64,000 nt of DNA from Myroides marinus (GTDB lineage: Bacteria > Bacteroidota > Bacteroidia > Flavobacteriales > Flavobacteriaceae), in NCBI RefSeq assembly GCF_900109075.1, contig NZ_FNYS01000007.1, positions 62,001 to 126,000 of the forward strand, given 5' to 3'. Shown here in pieces: positions 51,694 to 60,375 of the stretch. The notes under the pieces were generated by a model that was not told the origin of the DNA, did no database searches, and was given only the letters and a program-made list of their open reading frames with translations. Each line of letters begins with the position of its first letter. Position 1 is the stretch's first letter. Position numbers and translations under genes: made by a program.

Positions 51694-51922
51694 CTTTGCC
51701 TTGTATTAAATAACATTACAAAGAAATACATTCTAACTACTTCCTGCAATCCATTTCTTGCTGTTATGGAATTATTGTTTTAGGATGGTTAATATCCATA
51801 ACCATTATCATACACAGTATATCCACAATTGCAATTCACCTCTACATAAACGCAAATCATGTAATCAAATGCCGTAGGCAAACACGAAATCACAAAAAAA
51901 CAAAATCACGAAAAAAAAGCGT

Positions 51923-52032
51923 TATCTTTGCACTGTAATTCACTTTGAATCAACTCTTTCTATTGAGTAATTCTTTTAATATTCAAAGTAGTACTTTCTA
52001 CCTATTCAAAAGTTAAAAACACTAACTTTTTT
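51923..52032 (+). ncRNA. Candidate small RNA with promoter and terminator
   Basis: TATCTTTG at 51923-51930 is a perfect -7 box with no gene for about 700 bases. The following sequence can form ACTTTGAAT (51942-51950) with ATTCAAAGT (51981-51989), enclosing an ACTC/GAGT hairpin. A terminator-like stem AAAAGTTA/TAACTTTT (52008-52030) with trailing T follows. The predicted RNA would be about 95 bases. A clear -33 TTTG box is not visible, which lowers confidence. Confidence 0.4.
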
Positions 52033-52117
52033 AAAAAACACAATCACATTTTAACAGTTGTTTTAACGCTCTAAAAAAGACAAAATCCGAGTATTCATGC
52101 GGTATCGTCCAAGCATT

Positions 52118-52178
52118 GTTCGGGAAGTGTTCGGAAACACCCCCTATCTTGCGAAGAGTTTCTGAAGCGTTCCCGAAC
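52118..52178. repeat. Inverted GTTCGGGAA repeat pair
   Basis: GTTCGGGAA at 52118-52126 and TTCCCGAAC at 52170-52178 form a 9-bp inverted repeat with a 43-base centre. Nearby GTGTTCGG and ACACTCGAAC extend the similarity. The GC-rich patch stands out from its AT-rich surroundings. Confidence 0.6.
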
Positions 52179-52609
52179 AACACTCGAACAAATCCCTATA
52201 AACCTACGTAATCACTGCGTTTCAAGAGACCACAAAACTCACAATAAACACTTATTTGTTAAAAATTTAACAAGAAGTAAATAATTCTAATTAACACTTA
52301 TTTTAACAATTTAACTCTTGCACTTCTTATAGTATTCAAACAATAATACAATACTAAAAATAGCTATCACTACTAGAAGCTATCGTATTCATTGAGAAGG
52401 TAGTAGTACATTATTGTTCTCTACTTTACCATATACTTCAAAAAGAATTAGCTACCCTATCTCTTTCTAACATTATCCGCCAAATATACCTTATACTTCT
52501 AATTCACAGTAAATCAAAAAGTTATAAAATACATTAAACTCATCTAATTACTTAAATCATTGCATTAAAACTATTTTAACGTAAAATAATTACGAAAAAC
52601 ATAAAAACT

Positions 52610-52632
52610 AATTAAACGTTTGTTTAATTTTG
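52610..52632 (+). promoter_or_regulatory. tetR promoter with overlapping operator
   Basis: The inverted repeat AATTAAAC-GTTT-GTTTAATT (52610-52629) overlaps the -7 box TAATTTTG (52625-52632). The AAC-N4-GTT spacing is typical of TetR operators, indicating autorepression of the whole efflux operon. Confidence 0.72.
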
Positions 52633-52656
52633 TCCTCTCAAAAAAGTAAAAAAGCT

Positions 52657-53289
52657 ATGGCTCTAAGTGACAAACAGAAAGAAATACTACTAATAGCAGA
52701 AGAATTGTTCTCTCAAAAAGGGATCGATGGTACTAGCATACGTGAAATTTCTAAAGCTGCTGGTATCAATGTTGCCATGGTCAATTATTACTTTGGGTCA
52801 AAGAGTGCTATGGTTTCTGCTTTATTTGAAATTAGGCTTACACGTACACGTGAAAAACTAGTGACGTTAACAGATGATACTAACTTAAACCCTATGGATA
52901 AGTTACTAGCATTCGTAGAACATATGATGGCCGTTCAGCTACAGAATGCTGACTTCCACATTATCTTAATGAACCAATTATCTAAGAAAGAAAATGCACC
53001 AGAAATAACTGAGGGTATTACACTACTACAACGAGAGATACTTCAGAATATCAATGGCTTTATAGAAGAAGGATATAGCAGTGGCTTGTTTCAAGCTAAA
53101 CCAGATCCTATCACTTTTGTCATTTTTGCCCTAGGTATTATTAGTTATCTAATACACCACGAACGCACACTGACAAACTACTGGAATATAAATAACCGTG
53201 AAGAATACAGTGAACACATCAAACTACATGTGTATCCTTATCTAATACAATCCTTTAAATCAATATTAATCTACAATGAACAGAAGTAA
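52657..53289 (+). CDS. TetR-family repressor of the drug-efflux operon
   Basis: The 210-residue protein starts MALSDKQKEILLIAEELFSQ and has the TetR helix-turn-helix (GIDGTSIREISKAAGINVAM, then NYYFGSKSAMVSALF). A C-terminal ligand domain of about 150 helical residues follows. I start at ATG 52657, because the TTG at 52630 is part of the promoter box. It is the first gene of tetR-tolC-emrA-emrB; its end overlaps tolC by 14 bases. It most likely represses its own operon and responds to a drug-like ligand. Confidence 0.92.
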   Translation: MALSDKQKEILLIAEELFSQKGIDGTSIREISKAAGINVAMVNYYFGSKSAMVSALFEIRLTRTREKLVTLTDDTNLNPMDKLLAFVEHMMAVQLQNADFHIILMNQLSKKENAPEITEGITLLQREILQNINGFIEEGYSSGLFQAKPDPITFVIFALGIISYLIHHERTLTNYWNINNREEYSEHIKLHVYPYLIQSFKSILIYNEQK

Positions 53290-54598
53290 TTACATTTTAC
53301 TTGCTTCATTATTTATTTGTCAAGCATTCGCTCAGACACCTTCTTCAAAAGCACTAACTTTGGACCAGGCCATAGAGTTAAGTTTAAAAAATGGCAAAGA
53401 AATAAAAAAAGTAAAAGCTAGTACAGAAGCCTCAAGACTTCAAATCAGTAGCGCTAAAAATATGCGTTACCCCGAACTCGAAGTTTCTGCAACTTACAAT
53501 CGCCTTTTTAATGGTACTGATGTCAACCTTAAAGTACCCTTACCTCCAGCTAAAGGAGAGAACCAAATGCCTCAAATCACTCCTGAGCATTTGATTATAG
53601 CACAAGCCAAAGCGAATATTCCTCTATTCAGTGGCTTTAAAATCACAAACGCTGTTAACCAAAGCAAACAATACTACTCACTTGCTCAGTTAACAGAAGA
53701 ATCAACTACAGAAGATGTAGTTTACCAAACGATCAACTTATACTTTGCACTGTACAAAACTCAACAGTCCATCGAATTATTAAACGAGAACTTAAAAAGA
53801 GCACATCAACGCACTGTTGACTTCAAACAGTTCTTGGACAATGGGTTAATAGCTCGTAACGACTATCTAAGAACTCAACTACAGGAAGCTAACGTAGAGT
53901 TATCTCTAGAGGAAATCAAAAACACATTAAAAAACATCAATACACGTCTTAGCACTTTGATTGACTTGCCAGAAGGAGAGTTTATCACTGCTGAGAAAGT
54001 TAGTTCTATAGATGTGTTGCCAACTAAGTCTGGTGATATCTCATCGCGCAAAGATCTACAGAGTGTTCAAACAATGGATGAGATTGCTCAAACTGCAGTA
54101 AAAATCGCACAAGGTAATTACTTCCCTTCTATTGGTATTACAGGTGGATATGCTGCTTTTCAACTAGATAAAGTAGTAGATATTACTAATGCTACTATGG
54201 TAGGTGTTGGGTTAAAATACGATTTGACTCAAATATTCAAAAACAGAGCTGAAGTACACAAAGCAAAAGCTAAAAAAGAAGAAATGGACTATCAAGTACA
54301 ATTGGTAGAAGATCTAGCTAAAGTAGAAATAGAAGAAGCTTATAATGCTTATGAACTATCTCTAAAAAAGAATGCTGTATTGGCTAAAGCTCTTGTTCAA
54401 GCTAATGAGAACTACCGCATCGTAAAAGATAAGTACGACAATGGATTAACAGACACAGACCATCTATTAGAGGCTGATGTACAGCAATTACAGGCTCAGA
54501 TAGACAATATGTTAGGTCAGTCAGATGAGACTTTGACACTGTATCAATATGCGTACAAAACAGGTAAATTATTAGACAACTTACAATCAAAAAACTAA
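53276..54598 (+). CDS. TolC-family outer membrane efflux protein
   Basis: The 440-residue protein has a signal peptide (NYILLASLFICQAFAQ) and two OEP helical repeats (KALTLDQAIELSLKNGKEIK; ELSLKKNAVLAKALVQANEN and KDKYDNGLTDTDHLLEADVQ). It forms the outer-membrane channel for the EmrAB-type pump. It is smaller than the TolC of the RND operon and only distantly similar. Its start overlaps the tetR end by 14 bases and emrA follows one base after its stop. Confidence 0.92.
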   Translation: MNRSNYILLASLFICQAFAQTPSSKALTLDQAIELSLKNGKEIKKVKASTEASRLQISSAKNMRYPELEVSATYNRLFNGTDVNLKVPLPPAKGENQMPQITPEHLIIAQAKANIPLFSGFKITNAVNQSKQYYSLAQLTEESTTEDVVYQTINLYFALYKTQQSIELLNENLKRAHQRTVDFKQFLDNGLIARNDYLRTQLQEANVELSLEEIKNTLKNINTRLSTLIDLPEGEFITAEKVSSIDVLPTKSGDISSRKDLQSVQTMDEIAQTAVKIAQGNYFPSIGITGGYAAFQLDKVVDITNATMVGVGLKYDLTQIFKNRAEVHKAKAKKEEMDYQVQLVEDLAKVEIEEAYNAYELSLKKNAVLAKALVQANENYRIVKDKYDNGLTDTDHLLEADVQQLQAQIDNMLGQSDETLTLYQYAYKTGKLLDNLQSKN

Positions 54599-54599
54599 A

Positions 54600-55745
54600 A
54601 TGGAAGCAAATAATAACGACTATAAAAAACCGCTAAACAAAAAATTTATCATTGCTTTAGGGGCTATCATACTATTCGGAGGTGGATATGGTGTGTATAA
54701 ATATATCCACTCTATGTCTCATGAGACAACTGATGATGCACAAGTAGAAACTAAAATCACTCCTATCGTATCTAAAATACCTGGATATATCAAGAATATC
54801 TATGTACAAGATAACCAAACAGTAAAAAAAGGAGATACTCTAATCTCTTTAGACAACACTGAATATGTGATCAAAGTAGAACAGGCTAAAGCTAATTACC
54901 AAGCTGCAATAAGTCAATTAAGAGTAGCCGAAGCTGGTCAGAACACTAGTGAATCTACTGTGGTATCTTCTCAAGCTGGAGCTTCTACAGCAATCGCTAA
55001 TGTAGCTACAGCTAAGGCTAATATAGACGCTGCTAAAACCCAAGTGTGGAGAGCTAAAAATGACTACGAAAGATACAATCGCCTTTACGAGAGTCAATCT
55101 ATCACTAAACAGCAATATGAGCAAGCTCTAGCTGCTAAAGAAACTGCTGAAAAGCAATTAGTGGTCTTACAAGAACAACTGAAAGCTTCAGAAAAACAAG
55201 CTAATGCAGTAGCTCAACAAGTAAATATCAGCAGATCTCAGGCCGTGGCTTCTACTTCTCAGATAGATGCTGCTAAGGCAATGGTAGATCAGGCTAAGGC
55301 TAATCTTGACAATGCAGAATTATACTTGTCATACACTGTAATTACAGCTAAAGAAGACGGTCAGATTTCTAAAATCAACCTTCAGATAGGACAATTAATC
55401 CAACCTGGACAAGGATTATTCAACACAGTACAAAAAGGGAATATCTGGGTAGTGGCTAACTTTAAAGAGACACAAATGCAGTATATGCGCGAGGGACAAT
55501 CTGTAAAAATCAAGGTTGATGCATTTCCTAAACACGAGTTTGAGGGAATAATAAACTCTATGTCTCCTGCTACTGGTGCTAAATTTGCTTTACTTCCTCC
55601 CGATAATGCTTCTGGTAACTTCGTTAAGACTGTACAACGTATCCCTGTAAAAATTACATTCACTAATCCTAAAGATGAGATGTTAGTACACGTTAAAGCT
55701 GGTATGAATGTGGATATCGATGTGAATATTAAAAGCGGACGATAA
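54600..55745 (+). CDS. emrA: EmrA/HlyD-family membrane fusion protein
   Basis: The 381-residue protein has one N-terminal membrane helix (FIIALGAIILFGGGYGVYKY, residues 15-34). The biotinyl-lipoyl-like half GYIKNIYVQDNQTVKKGDTL follows, then a long coiled coil (about residues 90-220 with many Ala/Gln), the second half AKEDGQISKINLQIGQLIQP, and a beta-barrel (VVANFKETQMQYMREGQSVK). It links the MFS pump to TolC across the periplasm. It is the third gene of the operon. Confidence 0.94.
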   Translation: MEANNNDYKKPLNKKFIIALGAIILFGGGYGVYKYIHSMSHETTDDAQVETKITPIVSKIPGYIKNIYVQDNQTVKKGDTLISLDNTEYVIKVEQAKANYQAAISQLRVAEAGQNTSESTVVSSQAGASTAIANVATAKANIDAAKTQVWRAKNDYERYNRLYESQSITKQQYEQALAAKETAEKQLVVLQEQLKASEKQANAVAQQVNISRSQAVASTSQIDAAKAMVDQAKANLDNAELYLSYTVITAKEDGQISKINLQIGQLIQPGQGLFNTVQKGNIWVVANFKETQMQYMREGQSVKIKVDAFPKHEFEGIINSMSPATGAKFALLPPDNASGNFVKTVQRIPVKITFTNPKDEMLVHVKAGMNVDIDVNIKSGR

Positions 55746-55756
55746 ACGATATAACT

Positions 55757-57331
55757 ATGAGTGAAGAAAGCTTAGTAGAACATGGTTATCGTCGAGTAAT
55801 CATTACCATTACAGCTATTCTGTGTGCGTTACTAGAGATTGTCGATACGACTATCGTTAACGTAGCTATGAATGACATGAAAGGGAGTATCGGAGTATCA
55901 CTTACCGATATCGCTTGGGTAGTGACTGCTTATGCTATTGCCAATGTAATAGTAGTGCCGATGACTAGCTGGCTCTCACAACAATTCGGAAGACGTAATT
56001 ACTTTGCGGCTTCTATTATCATCTTTACTGTTGCTTCTTTTTTATGTGGATATTCCACTACCCTATGGGAGATTATACTTTTCCGTTTTATACAAGGTTT
56101 AGGAGGAGGAGCATTACTTGTTACTTCTCAAACAATTATAACAGAGAGTTACCCTGTAGAAAAAAGAGGTGTGGCACAGGCCATTTATGGTATGGGTGTT
56201 ATTGTGGGACCTACACTTGGACCTCCTTTAGGAGGTTATATAATAGACAATTACTCTTGGCCTTTTATCTTCTATATCAATGTACCTATCGGTATACTTG
56301 CTACAGTATTAACAATACTGTATGTAAAAAGTCCGAAGTACGCAGAGAAGAGCAAGCTAAATGAGGTGGATTTCTTGGGAATTATACTACTAGCTATAGC
56401 AGTAGGATCACTTCAATATGTATTAGAACACGGTCAACAGGACGATTGGTTTGAGAACAGTACTATTCTGACCTTATCCATTTCGTCTGTATTAGGATTT
56501 TTCTTCTTTATCTGGAGAGAATTGACTTGTACTAAACCTATTGTAAACTTACGAGTACTAAAAGACTCTAATCTAGCTATAGGTACGGTATTATCCTTTA
56601 TACTTGGTTTTGGGTTATACGGTTCTACCTTTATCATTCCTATCTATACACAGTCTATCTTAGGATGGACAGCTACAGATGCTGGGATGTTATTAGTGCC
56701 AAGTTCATTAATGACAGCGTTAATGATGCCATTAATCGCTAGAATGTTACAGAGAGGAATTCCTCCGAAGTACTTAGTAGCTACAGGATTCTTAGTATTC
56801 TTTATATACAGCTTCTGGGCGCGCAACATACTTACACCAGATACAGGTAGTGAACACTTCTTCTGGCCATTAGTAGTACGTGGAGTTGGTTTAGGACTAT
56901 TATTTGTACCTATTACTACATTATCTCTGTCTAATCTACGCAATAGAGAAATTGGTGAAGGAGCTGCATTTACAGGTATGATGCGTCAGTTAGGAGGGTC
57001 ATTTGGTATTGCCTTAATTACGACGTTTATCTCTAGATGGACAGTAAACCACAGATTAGGTTTAGTGAGTCACTTAGATACTGCATCATTAGAAGTACAA
57101 AACCGAGTAGCTACATTACAACAGAGTTTTATGGCTAAAGGATTTACTACTGATGAGGCATTGCAGAAGGCTTATACCCTACTTGATTTAGGTGTTACCA
57201 AACAAGCTACTGTATTAACCTATATGGATGTGTTTATGTTCTTAGGAGTTTTATTCCTTATCTGTATTCCATTTATCCTGATCCTTATCAAAAAAGGTGC
57301 AGGTAAAATTATAGCAGGTGCAGGACATTAA
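55757..57331 (+). CDS. emrB: EmrB/QacA-type DHA2 major facilitator drug transporter
   Basis: The 524-residue protein has about 14 membrane helices and DHA2 motifs: TM1 LEIVDTTIVNVAM with Asp near residue 31, motif A-like LSQQFGRRNYF near 75, and motif C-like MGVIVGPTLGPPLGGYII near 150. It exports lipophilic drugs by proton antiport. In the tolC-emrA-emrB order it forms a complete tripartite pump across both membranes. A terminator begins 8 bases after the stop. Confidence 0.95.
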   Translation: MSEESLVEHGYRRVIITITAILCALLEIVDTTIVNVAMNDMKGSIGVSLTDIAWVVTAYAIANVIVVPMTSWLSQQFGRRNYFAASIIIFTVASFLCGYSTTLWEIILFRFIQGLGGGALLVTSQTIITESYPVEKRGVAQAIYGMGVIVGPTLGPPLGGYIIDNYSWPFIFYINVPIGILATVLTILYVKSPKYAEKSKLNEVDFLGIILLAIAVGSLQYVLEHGQQDDWFENSTILTLSISSVLGFFFFIWRELTCTKPIVNLRVLKDSNLAIGTVLSFILGFGLYGSTFIIPIYTQSILGWTATDAGMLLVPSSLMTALMMPLIARMLQRGIPPKYLVATGFLVFFIYSFWARNILTPDTGSEHFFWPLVVRGVGLGLLFVPITTLSLSNLRNREIGEGAAFTGMMRQLGGSFGIALITTFISRWTVNHRLGLVSHLDTASLEVQNRVATLQQSFMAKGFTTDEALQKAYTLLDLGVTKQATVLTYMDVFMFLGVLFLICIPFILILIKKGAGKIIAGAGH

Positions 57332-57339
57332 TATATTAT

Positions 57340-57375
57340 AAAAGAATAGAGACCCTTTGTGGTCTCTATTCTTTT
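57340..57375 (+). terminator. Terminator of the emr operon
   Basis: A perfect 15-bp stem AAAAGAATAGAGACC around CTTTGT. Its 26-base core (57345-57370) is identical to the hairpin at 57818-57849. Confidence 0.93.
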
Positions 57376-57420
57376 ATTTTAATTAGATACTCAACCTTAT
57401 AATGAATACAACAAATTAAT

Positions 57421-57730
57421 CTTTCGAAGCATTTTGTTAATGAACTATTCAACCGAAATAACCTTGCGAAGCGACATAACGGCATCAGCTAGTTAACGAG
57501 CGTCAAATACTTGAAGATTTTTGAAAACTAGCCAGTGTTTGACCAGGGCCGAGTGTATAAAAATATCCTGTGGATATTTTTAACGAAGGAGCTAGAAGGG
57601 GTAATGGCATTTGGCTAGTTTAAAAATTGAAAGTCTATTTGACCGCTAACTAGGTTACAGCCTTGACTTTTTTTGTTACTTTCCCACATACTCTGCTCGC
57701 GCAGACTTTATCAAGGCAAAAAAGTAAAAG
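57421..57730 (+). repeat. Dispersed composite intergenic element, copy 3 (long form)
   Basis: It begins with two degenerate tandem units (CTTTCGAAGC at 57421, CTTGCGAAGC at 57462-57463). A GGC...GCC-bounded hairpin (57481-57662) follows with pairs CTAGTTA/TAACTAG, GTCAAATA/TATTTGAC and AAACTAGCCA/TGGCTAGTTT. The apex carries AGTGTTTGACCAGGGCCGAG and a perfect AAAAATATCC-TGT-GGATATTTTT hairpin (57559-57581). The tail includes CACATACTCTGCTCGCGCAG and ends CAAAAAAGTAAAAG (57717-57730). No gene is inside. Confidence 0.87.
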
Positions 57731-57817
57731 AATTGAAGAATTAAAAAATTTGCTTTATAGCATTAATATGTTCTTATTCCAAAAGTATAAATGTAAAAGC
57801 TGAGCTACTATATAACA

Positions 57818-57849
57818 AAAAATAGAGACCCTTTGTGGTCTCTATTTTT
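57818..57849 (-). terminator. Terminator of the AraC-type regulator gene
   Basis: AAAAATAGAGACC and complement around CTTTGT, 8 bases from the AraC stop. Same 26-base core as the emrB terminator about 475 bases to the left. Confidence 0.92.
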
Positions 57850-57857
57850 GTTTCACA

Positions 57858-58814
57858 CTAATGCTGTTTATGTTGTTTTCTATATTGCAAAGGAGTTACT
57901 CCTGTTTTCTTTTTAAAGAAACGACCAAAGTAAGACTCTTCTGTAAAGTTCAGGTCTATTGCTATCTGAGATACAGTTGCGTTAGTCTGTATTAATCTTG
58001 ACTTAGATTCTTCTATCAAATGTTTATGAATAAAGTAACTCGCTGGTTGATTAGAAACTTCTTTCACTACGTCATTTAGATAATGTGGATGTACATTTAG
58101 AAGGTCTGCATATTGACTAACTTGCTTGAGTTCTATTGCTTTTTGAGTTACGAGAAGCTGATATTTAGCAACTAATTGTTCCTTTCTAGTTAAGACAAAA
58201 GGTGTACTACTAGACTGCTTATTATAGATGCGTTCTGCTTCAATAAGAATGATATTTAAGAACATTCTTACCAATAAGTCATCGTTAAATGTTTCTTTTT
58301 GACATTGTTCTTGGTTTAACTTCCAAAACAAATGTCTCATCATCTCTACTTCTCTCTCGTTTAACTTGACAAAAGGAGGCTGATCCATCTGAAAGAAAGG
58401 AAAGCTATTTAACTTTATCTGGTGCTTAAGACATAATAGAAAGTAATCTGAATCAAATAGACACATAATTCCCTCTAGGTCTTCTGTCCATTCTTTTATC
58501 TGATGTAATTGGTTGTCAGAAATAAAGTACATCGTTTGCTCTTTAAACTGATACTCTCTAGGTCCTATCATTTCGGTTACTTCTCCTTTAGTGATTAAGA
58601 CCATGCTGTAAAAGCGCTTGCGGGTACGACTTCCTAAAAACAAATCATCTCTCTGTCTCAGATCTGCTAAAGACAGCACTTCCATATAGCCTGCACCTTC
58701 TTTATATCGAAGGGTACTACACTCCTCACAACTACTGTCTTCTGGTACTAAAAAGTGTTCTTTAAACTCCTTAATAGTTACTATCTCTCTTATTTCTTTC
58801 TCTTTGTCAATCAT
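57858..58814 (-). CDS. AraC-family transcriptional regulator
   Basis: The 318-residue protein has an N-terminal cupin-like ligand domain (about residues 35-150, VLITKGEVTEMIGPREYQFK) and a C-terminal AraC domain with two helix-turn-helices (VSQYADLLNVHPHYLNDVVK and VSQIAIDLNFTEESYFGRFF, then KKKTGVTPLQYRKQ). It lies 12 bases after the DUF2938 gene on the same strand and probably regulates that gene and the thioredoxin gene upstream of it. The inducer cannot be told from sequence. Confidence 0.92.
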   Translation of the reverse strand: MIDKEKEIREIVTIKEFKEHFLVPEDSSCEECSTLRYKEGAGYMEVLSLADLRQRDDLFLGSRTRKRFYSMVLITKGEVTEMIGPREYQFKEQTMYFISDNQLHQIKEWTEDLEGIMCLFDSDYFLLCLKHQIKLNSFPFFQMDQPPFVKLNEREVEMMRHLFWKLNQEQCQKETFNDDLLVRMFLNIILIEAERIYNKQSSSTPFVLTRKEQLVAKYQLLVTQKAIELKQVSQYADLLNVHPHYLNDVVKEVSNQPASYFIHKHLIEESKSRLIQTNATVSQIAIDLNFTEESYFGRFFKKKTGVTPLQYRKQHKQH

Positions 58815-58826
58815 CCTTTTGTTCTT

Positions 58827-59327
58827 CTATCTTATTATCATTGATAAGATTAATCCTGCCACATAAAGTCCTATACCGAAAATAGTATGTGTCAATAAAC
58901 TTCTAATTCTCACTGTCATCGGCTTAGGTGTCTTAGCTCCTGCAATACCAAATCCGAAAGCTGGCTGCATCATAAAGAATGGAAATACTGTAGTGGCAAT
59001 TCCGATAATTAATACTGGCCAAAGCGTAGGTACACTTGCCCACTCTAAACCATAAAGTATCAATAATACAAAGGCGAAAGTAATACCAATACTGTAATGT
59101 GCGATCCATCCTATCGCTCTCTCATACTTAACAGGAGTAGCCTGCATAATATTAGGATGGCTAAATACTCCTTTTGGAAAAGAACCTATCCATCTACCTA
59201 CTAATGCGTAATCTAAAGAAGGGATATTAAACAACTTCTTATTTAATACTGCATATATATCCATAAATATAGTCGCTCCAATACCTAGTATTAAAGCATA
59301 AACTAGTAACAATACAACGTTATCCAT
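58827..59327 (-). CDS. DUF2938-family membrane protein
   Basis: The 166-residue protein has four or five membrane helices and the family-like MDIYAVLNKKLFNIPSLDYA and LVGRWIGSFPKGVF segments near residues 23-56, with MMQPAFGFGIAGAKTPKP near 117. DUF2938 proteins are inner-membrane proteins of unknown function, often near AraC regulators. It lies between a thioredoxin gene (23 bases upstream) and an AraC gene (12 bases downstream), apparently in one operon. Confidence 0.88.
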   Translation of the reverse strand: MDNVVLLLVYALILGIGATIFMDIYAVLNKKLFNIPSLDYALVGRWIGSFPKGVFSHPNIMQATPVKYERAIGWIAHYSIGITFAFVLLILYGLEWASVPTLWPVLIIGIATTVFPFFMMQPAFGFGIAGAKTPKPMTVRIRSLLTHTIFGIGLYVAGLILSMIIR

Positions 59328-59350
59328 TATTAATTCTACTTATTATTATT

Positions 59351-59650
59351 CTATTCTACTTGATGTACGTGTTTCATAATCTCTTGAGGCGGAACAACTC
59401 CTGTCTGACGCCAATAGATATCTCCCCTCTTATTTAATAAAATCATCGTGGGAACTGAACGAACAAAGAACTCATCTTTTAACTCTCTATCGTGATCAAT
59501 ATTAACTCTCACAAAGTCGACATTCTCTCTTATATCACCTTCTATATGATCTAATACTCCTGATAGCATCTTACACGGTGCACACCAATCAGCATAAAAC
59601 TGTAATAGTATAGGTCTCTCTAAATTGTCGAAGTCTATTGTACTTTCCAT
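59351..59650 (-). CDS. Thioredoxin-like protein
   Basis: The 99-residue protein is a single thioredoxin domain with the redox-active site FYADWCAPCKMLSGVL near residue 22 and the cis-Pro region VRSVPTMILLNKRG near 69. WCAPC differs from canonical WCGPC at the third position, which is tolerated in thioredoxins. No signal peptide, so it reduces cytoplasmic disulfides. It heads the DUF2938-AraC group. Confidence 0.92.
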   Translation of the reverse strand: MESTIDFDNLERPILLQFYADWCAPCKMLSGVLDHIEGDIRENVDFVRVNIDHDRELKDEFFVRSVPTMILLNKRGDIYWRQTGVVPPQEIMKHVHQVE

Positions 59651-59796
59651 ATTCTAATTACTTGTTTAAATTAATAATAACGTTGTATAACATAAAAAAA
59701 CGCTATTATTTTGACATTACAAAACTAATAGCGTTCTCATTTAATATTCTTATTCTAATAGGAGATAAAATAGGACAAAATACAGATAATTATTTT

Positions 59797-60375
59797 TTAC
59801 TTCAGTGCTACTCCTAAACGATGTACTTTAGTCAACCACTTCGCTCTCTGACTTTCTTTAGAGTTTCTGACAATACCTATATATGTTACCTTTACAGGAG
59901 ATACTCCGCAAAACTGTAAAGTAGACTTCTTTAACTGATTTACACTAGGACGGCCATACATCATACGATAGTACCATCCTGGTTGATCTAAAGTAGTGAT
60001 AATATGTGCTGTTTTTCCTTTCAGCAATTTGTCCCATAACATACTGTTCTCTCTATAGCGATACATGATCCCTGGTAGGAATACTCTATCGATAAATCCT
60101 TTAAGCAAAGCTGGTGCTCCGCCCCACCATACTGGGTGAACCCATACTAAATGGTCTGCCCATTTAATATCATCAATGGCTCTTAGCAAGTCTGGTTCTA
60201 AGTTCATTCGCTTCTGATAGCCATACTTCAGATTAGCGTCAAACTCCATTTCTGCTAATGTGATATGTCTTATTTCTGCTCCACTAAAAATAGCTCCTTT
60301 CACATAAGCTTCTACTACTCCAAAGTTAAAAGCTTCCTTATTGGGATGTCCGTTGATTATTGTTATTTTCTTCAT
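59797..60375 (-). CDS. NAD(P)H:quinone reductase-like flavodoxin-fold protein
   Basis: The 192-residue protein has the NQO1/MdaB/KefF-type flavodoxin-like fold: KKITIINGHPNKEAFNFGVV at residues 2-21, WADHLVWVHPVWWGGAPALL near 72, and ALLKGFIDRVFLPGIMY. It uses FMN or FAD to reduce quinones by two electrons. Its ATG overlaps the stop of the saccharopine dehydrogenase-like gene by one base (TAATG), so the pair is translationally coupled. Confidence 0.9.
   Translation of the reverse strand: MKKITIINGHPNKEAFNFGVVEAYVKGAIFSGAEIRHITLAEMEFDANLKYGYQKRMNLEPDLLRAIDDIKWADHLVWVHPVWWGGAPALLKGFIDRVFLPGIMYRYRENSMLWDKLLKGKTAHIITTLDQPGWYYRMMYGRPSVNQLKKSTLQFCGVSPVKVTYIGIVRNSKESQRAKWLTKVHRLGVALK

Larger units (their letters stand above)
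51694..52609. other. Gene-free region between ada and tetR
   Basis: About 900 bases without a credible gene. It holds a candidate small RNA (51937-52032) and an inverted pair of GTTCGGGAA repeats (52118-52178), listed separately; the remainder is AT-rich. Confidence 0.55.
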
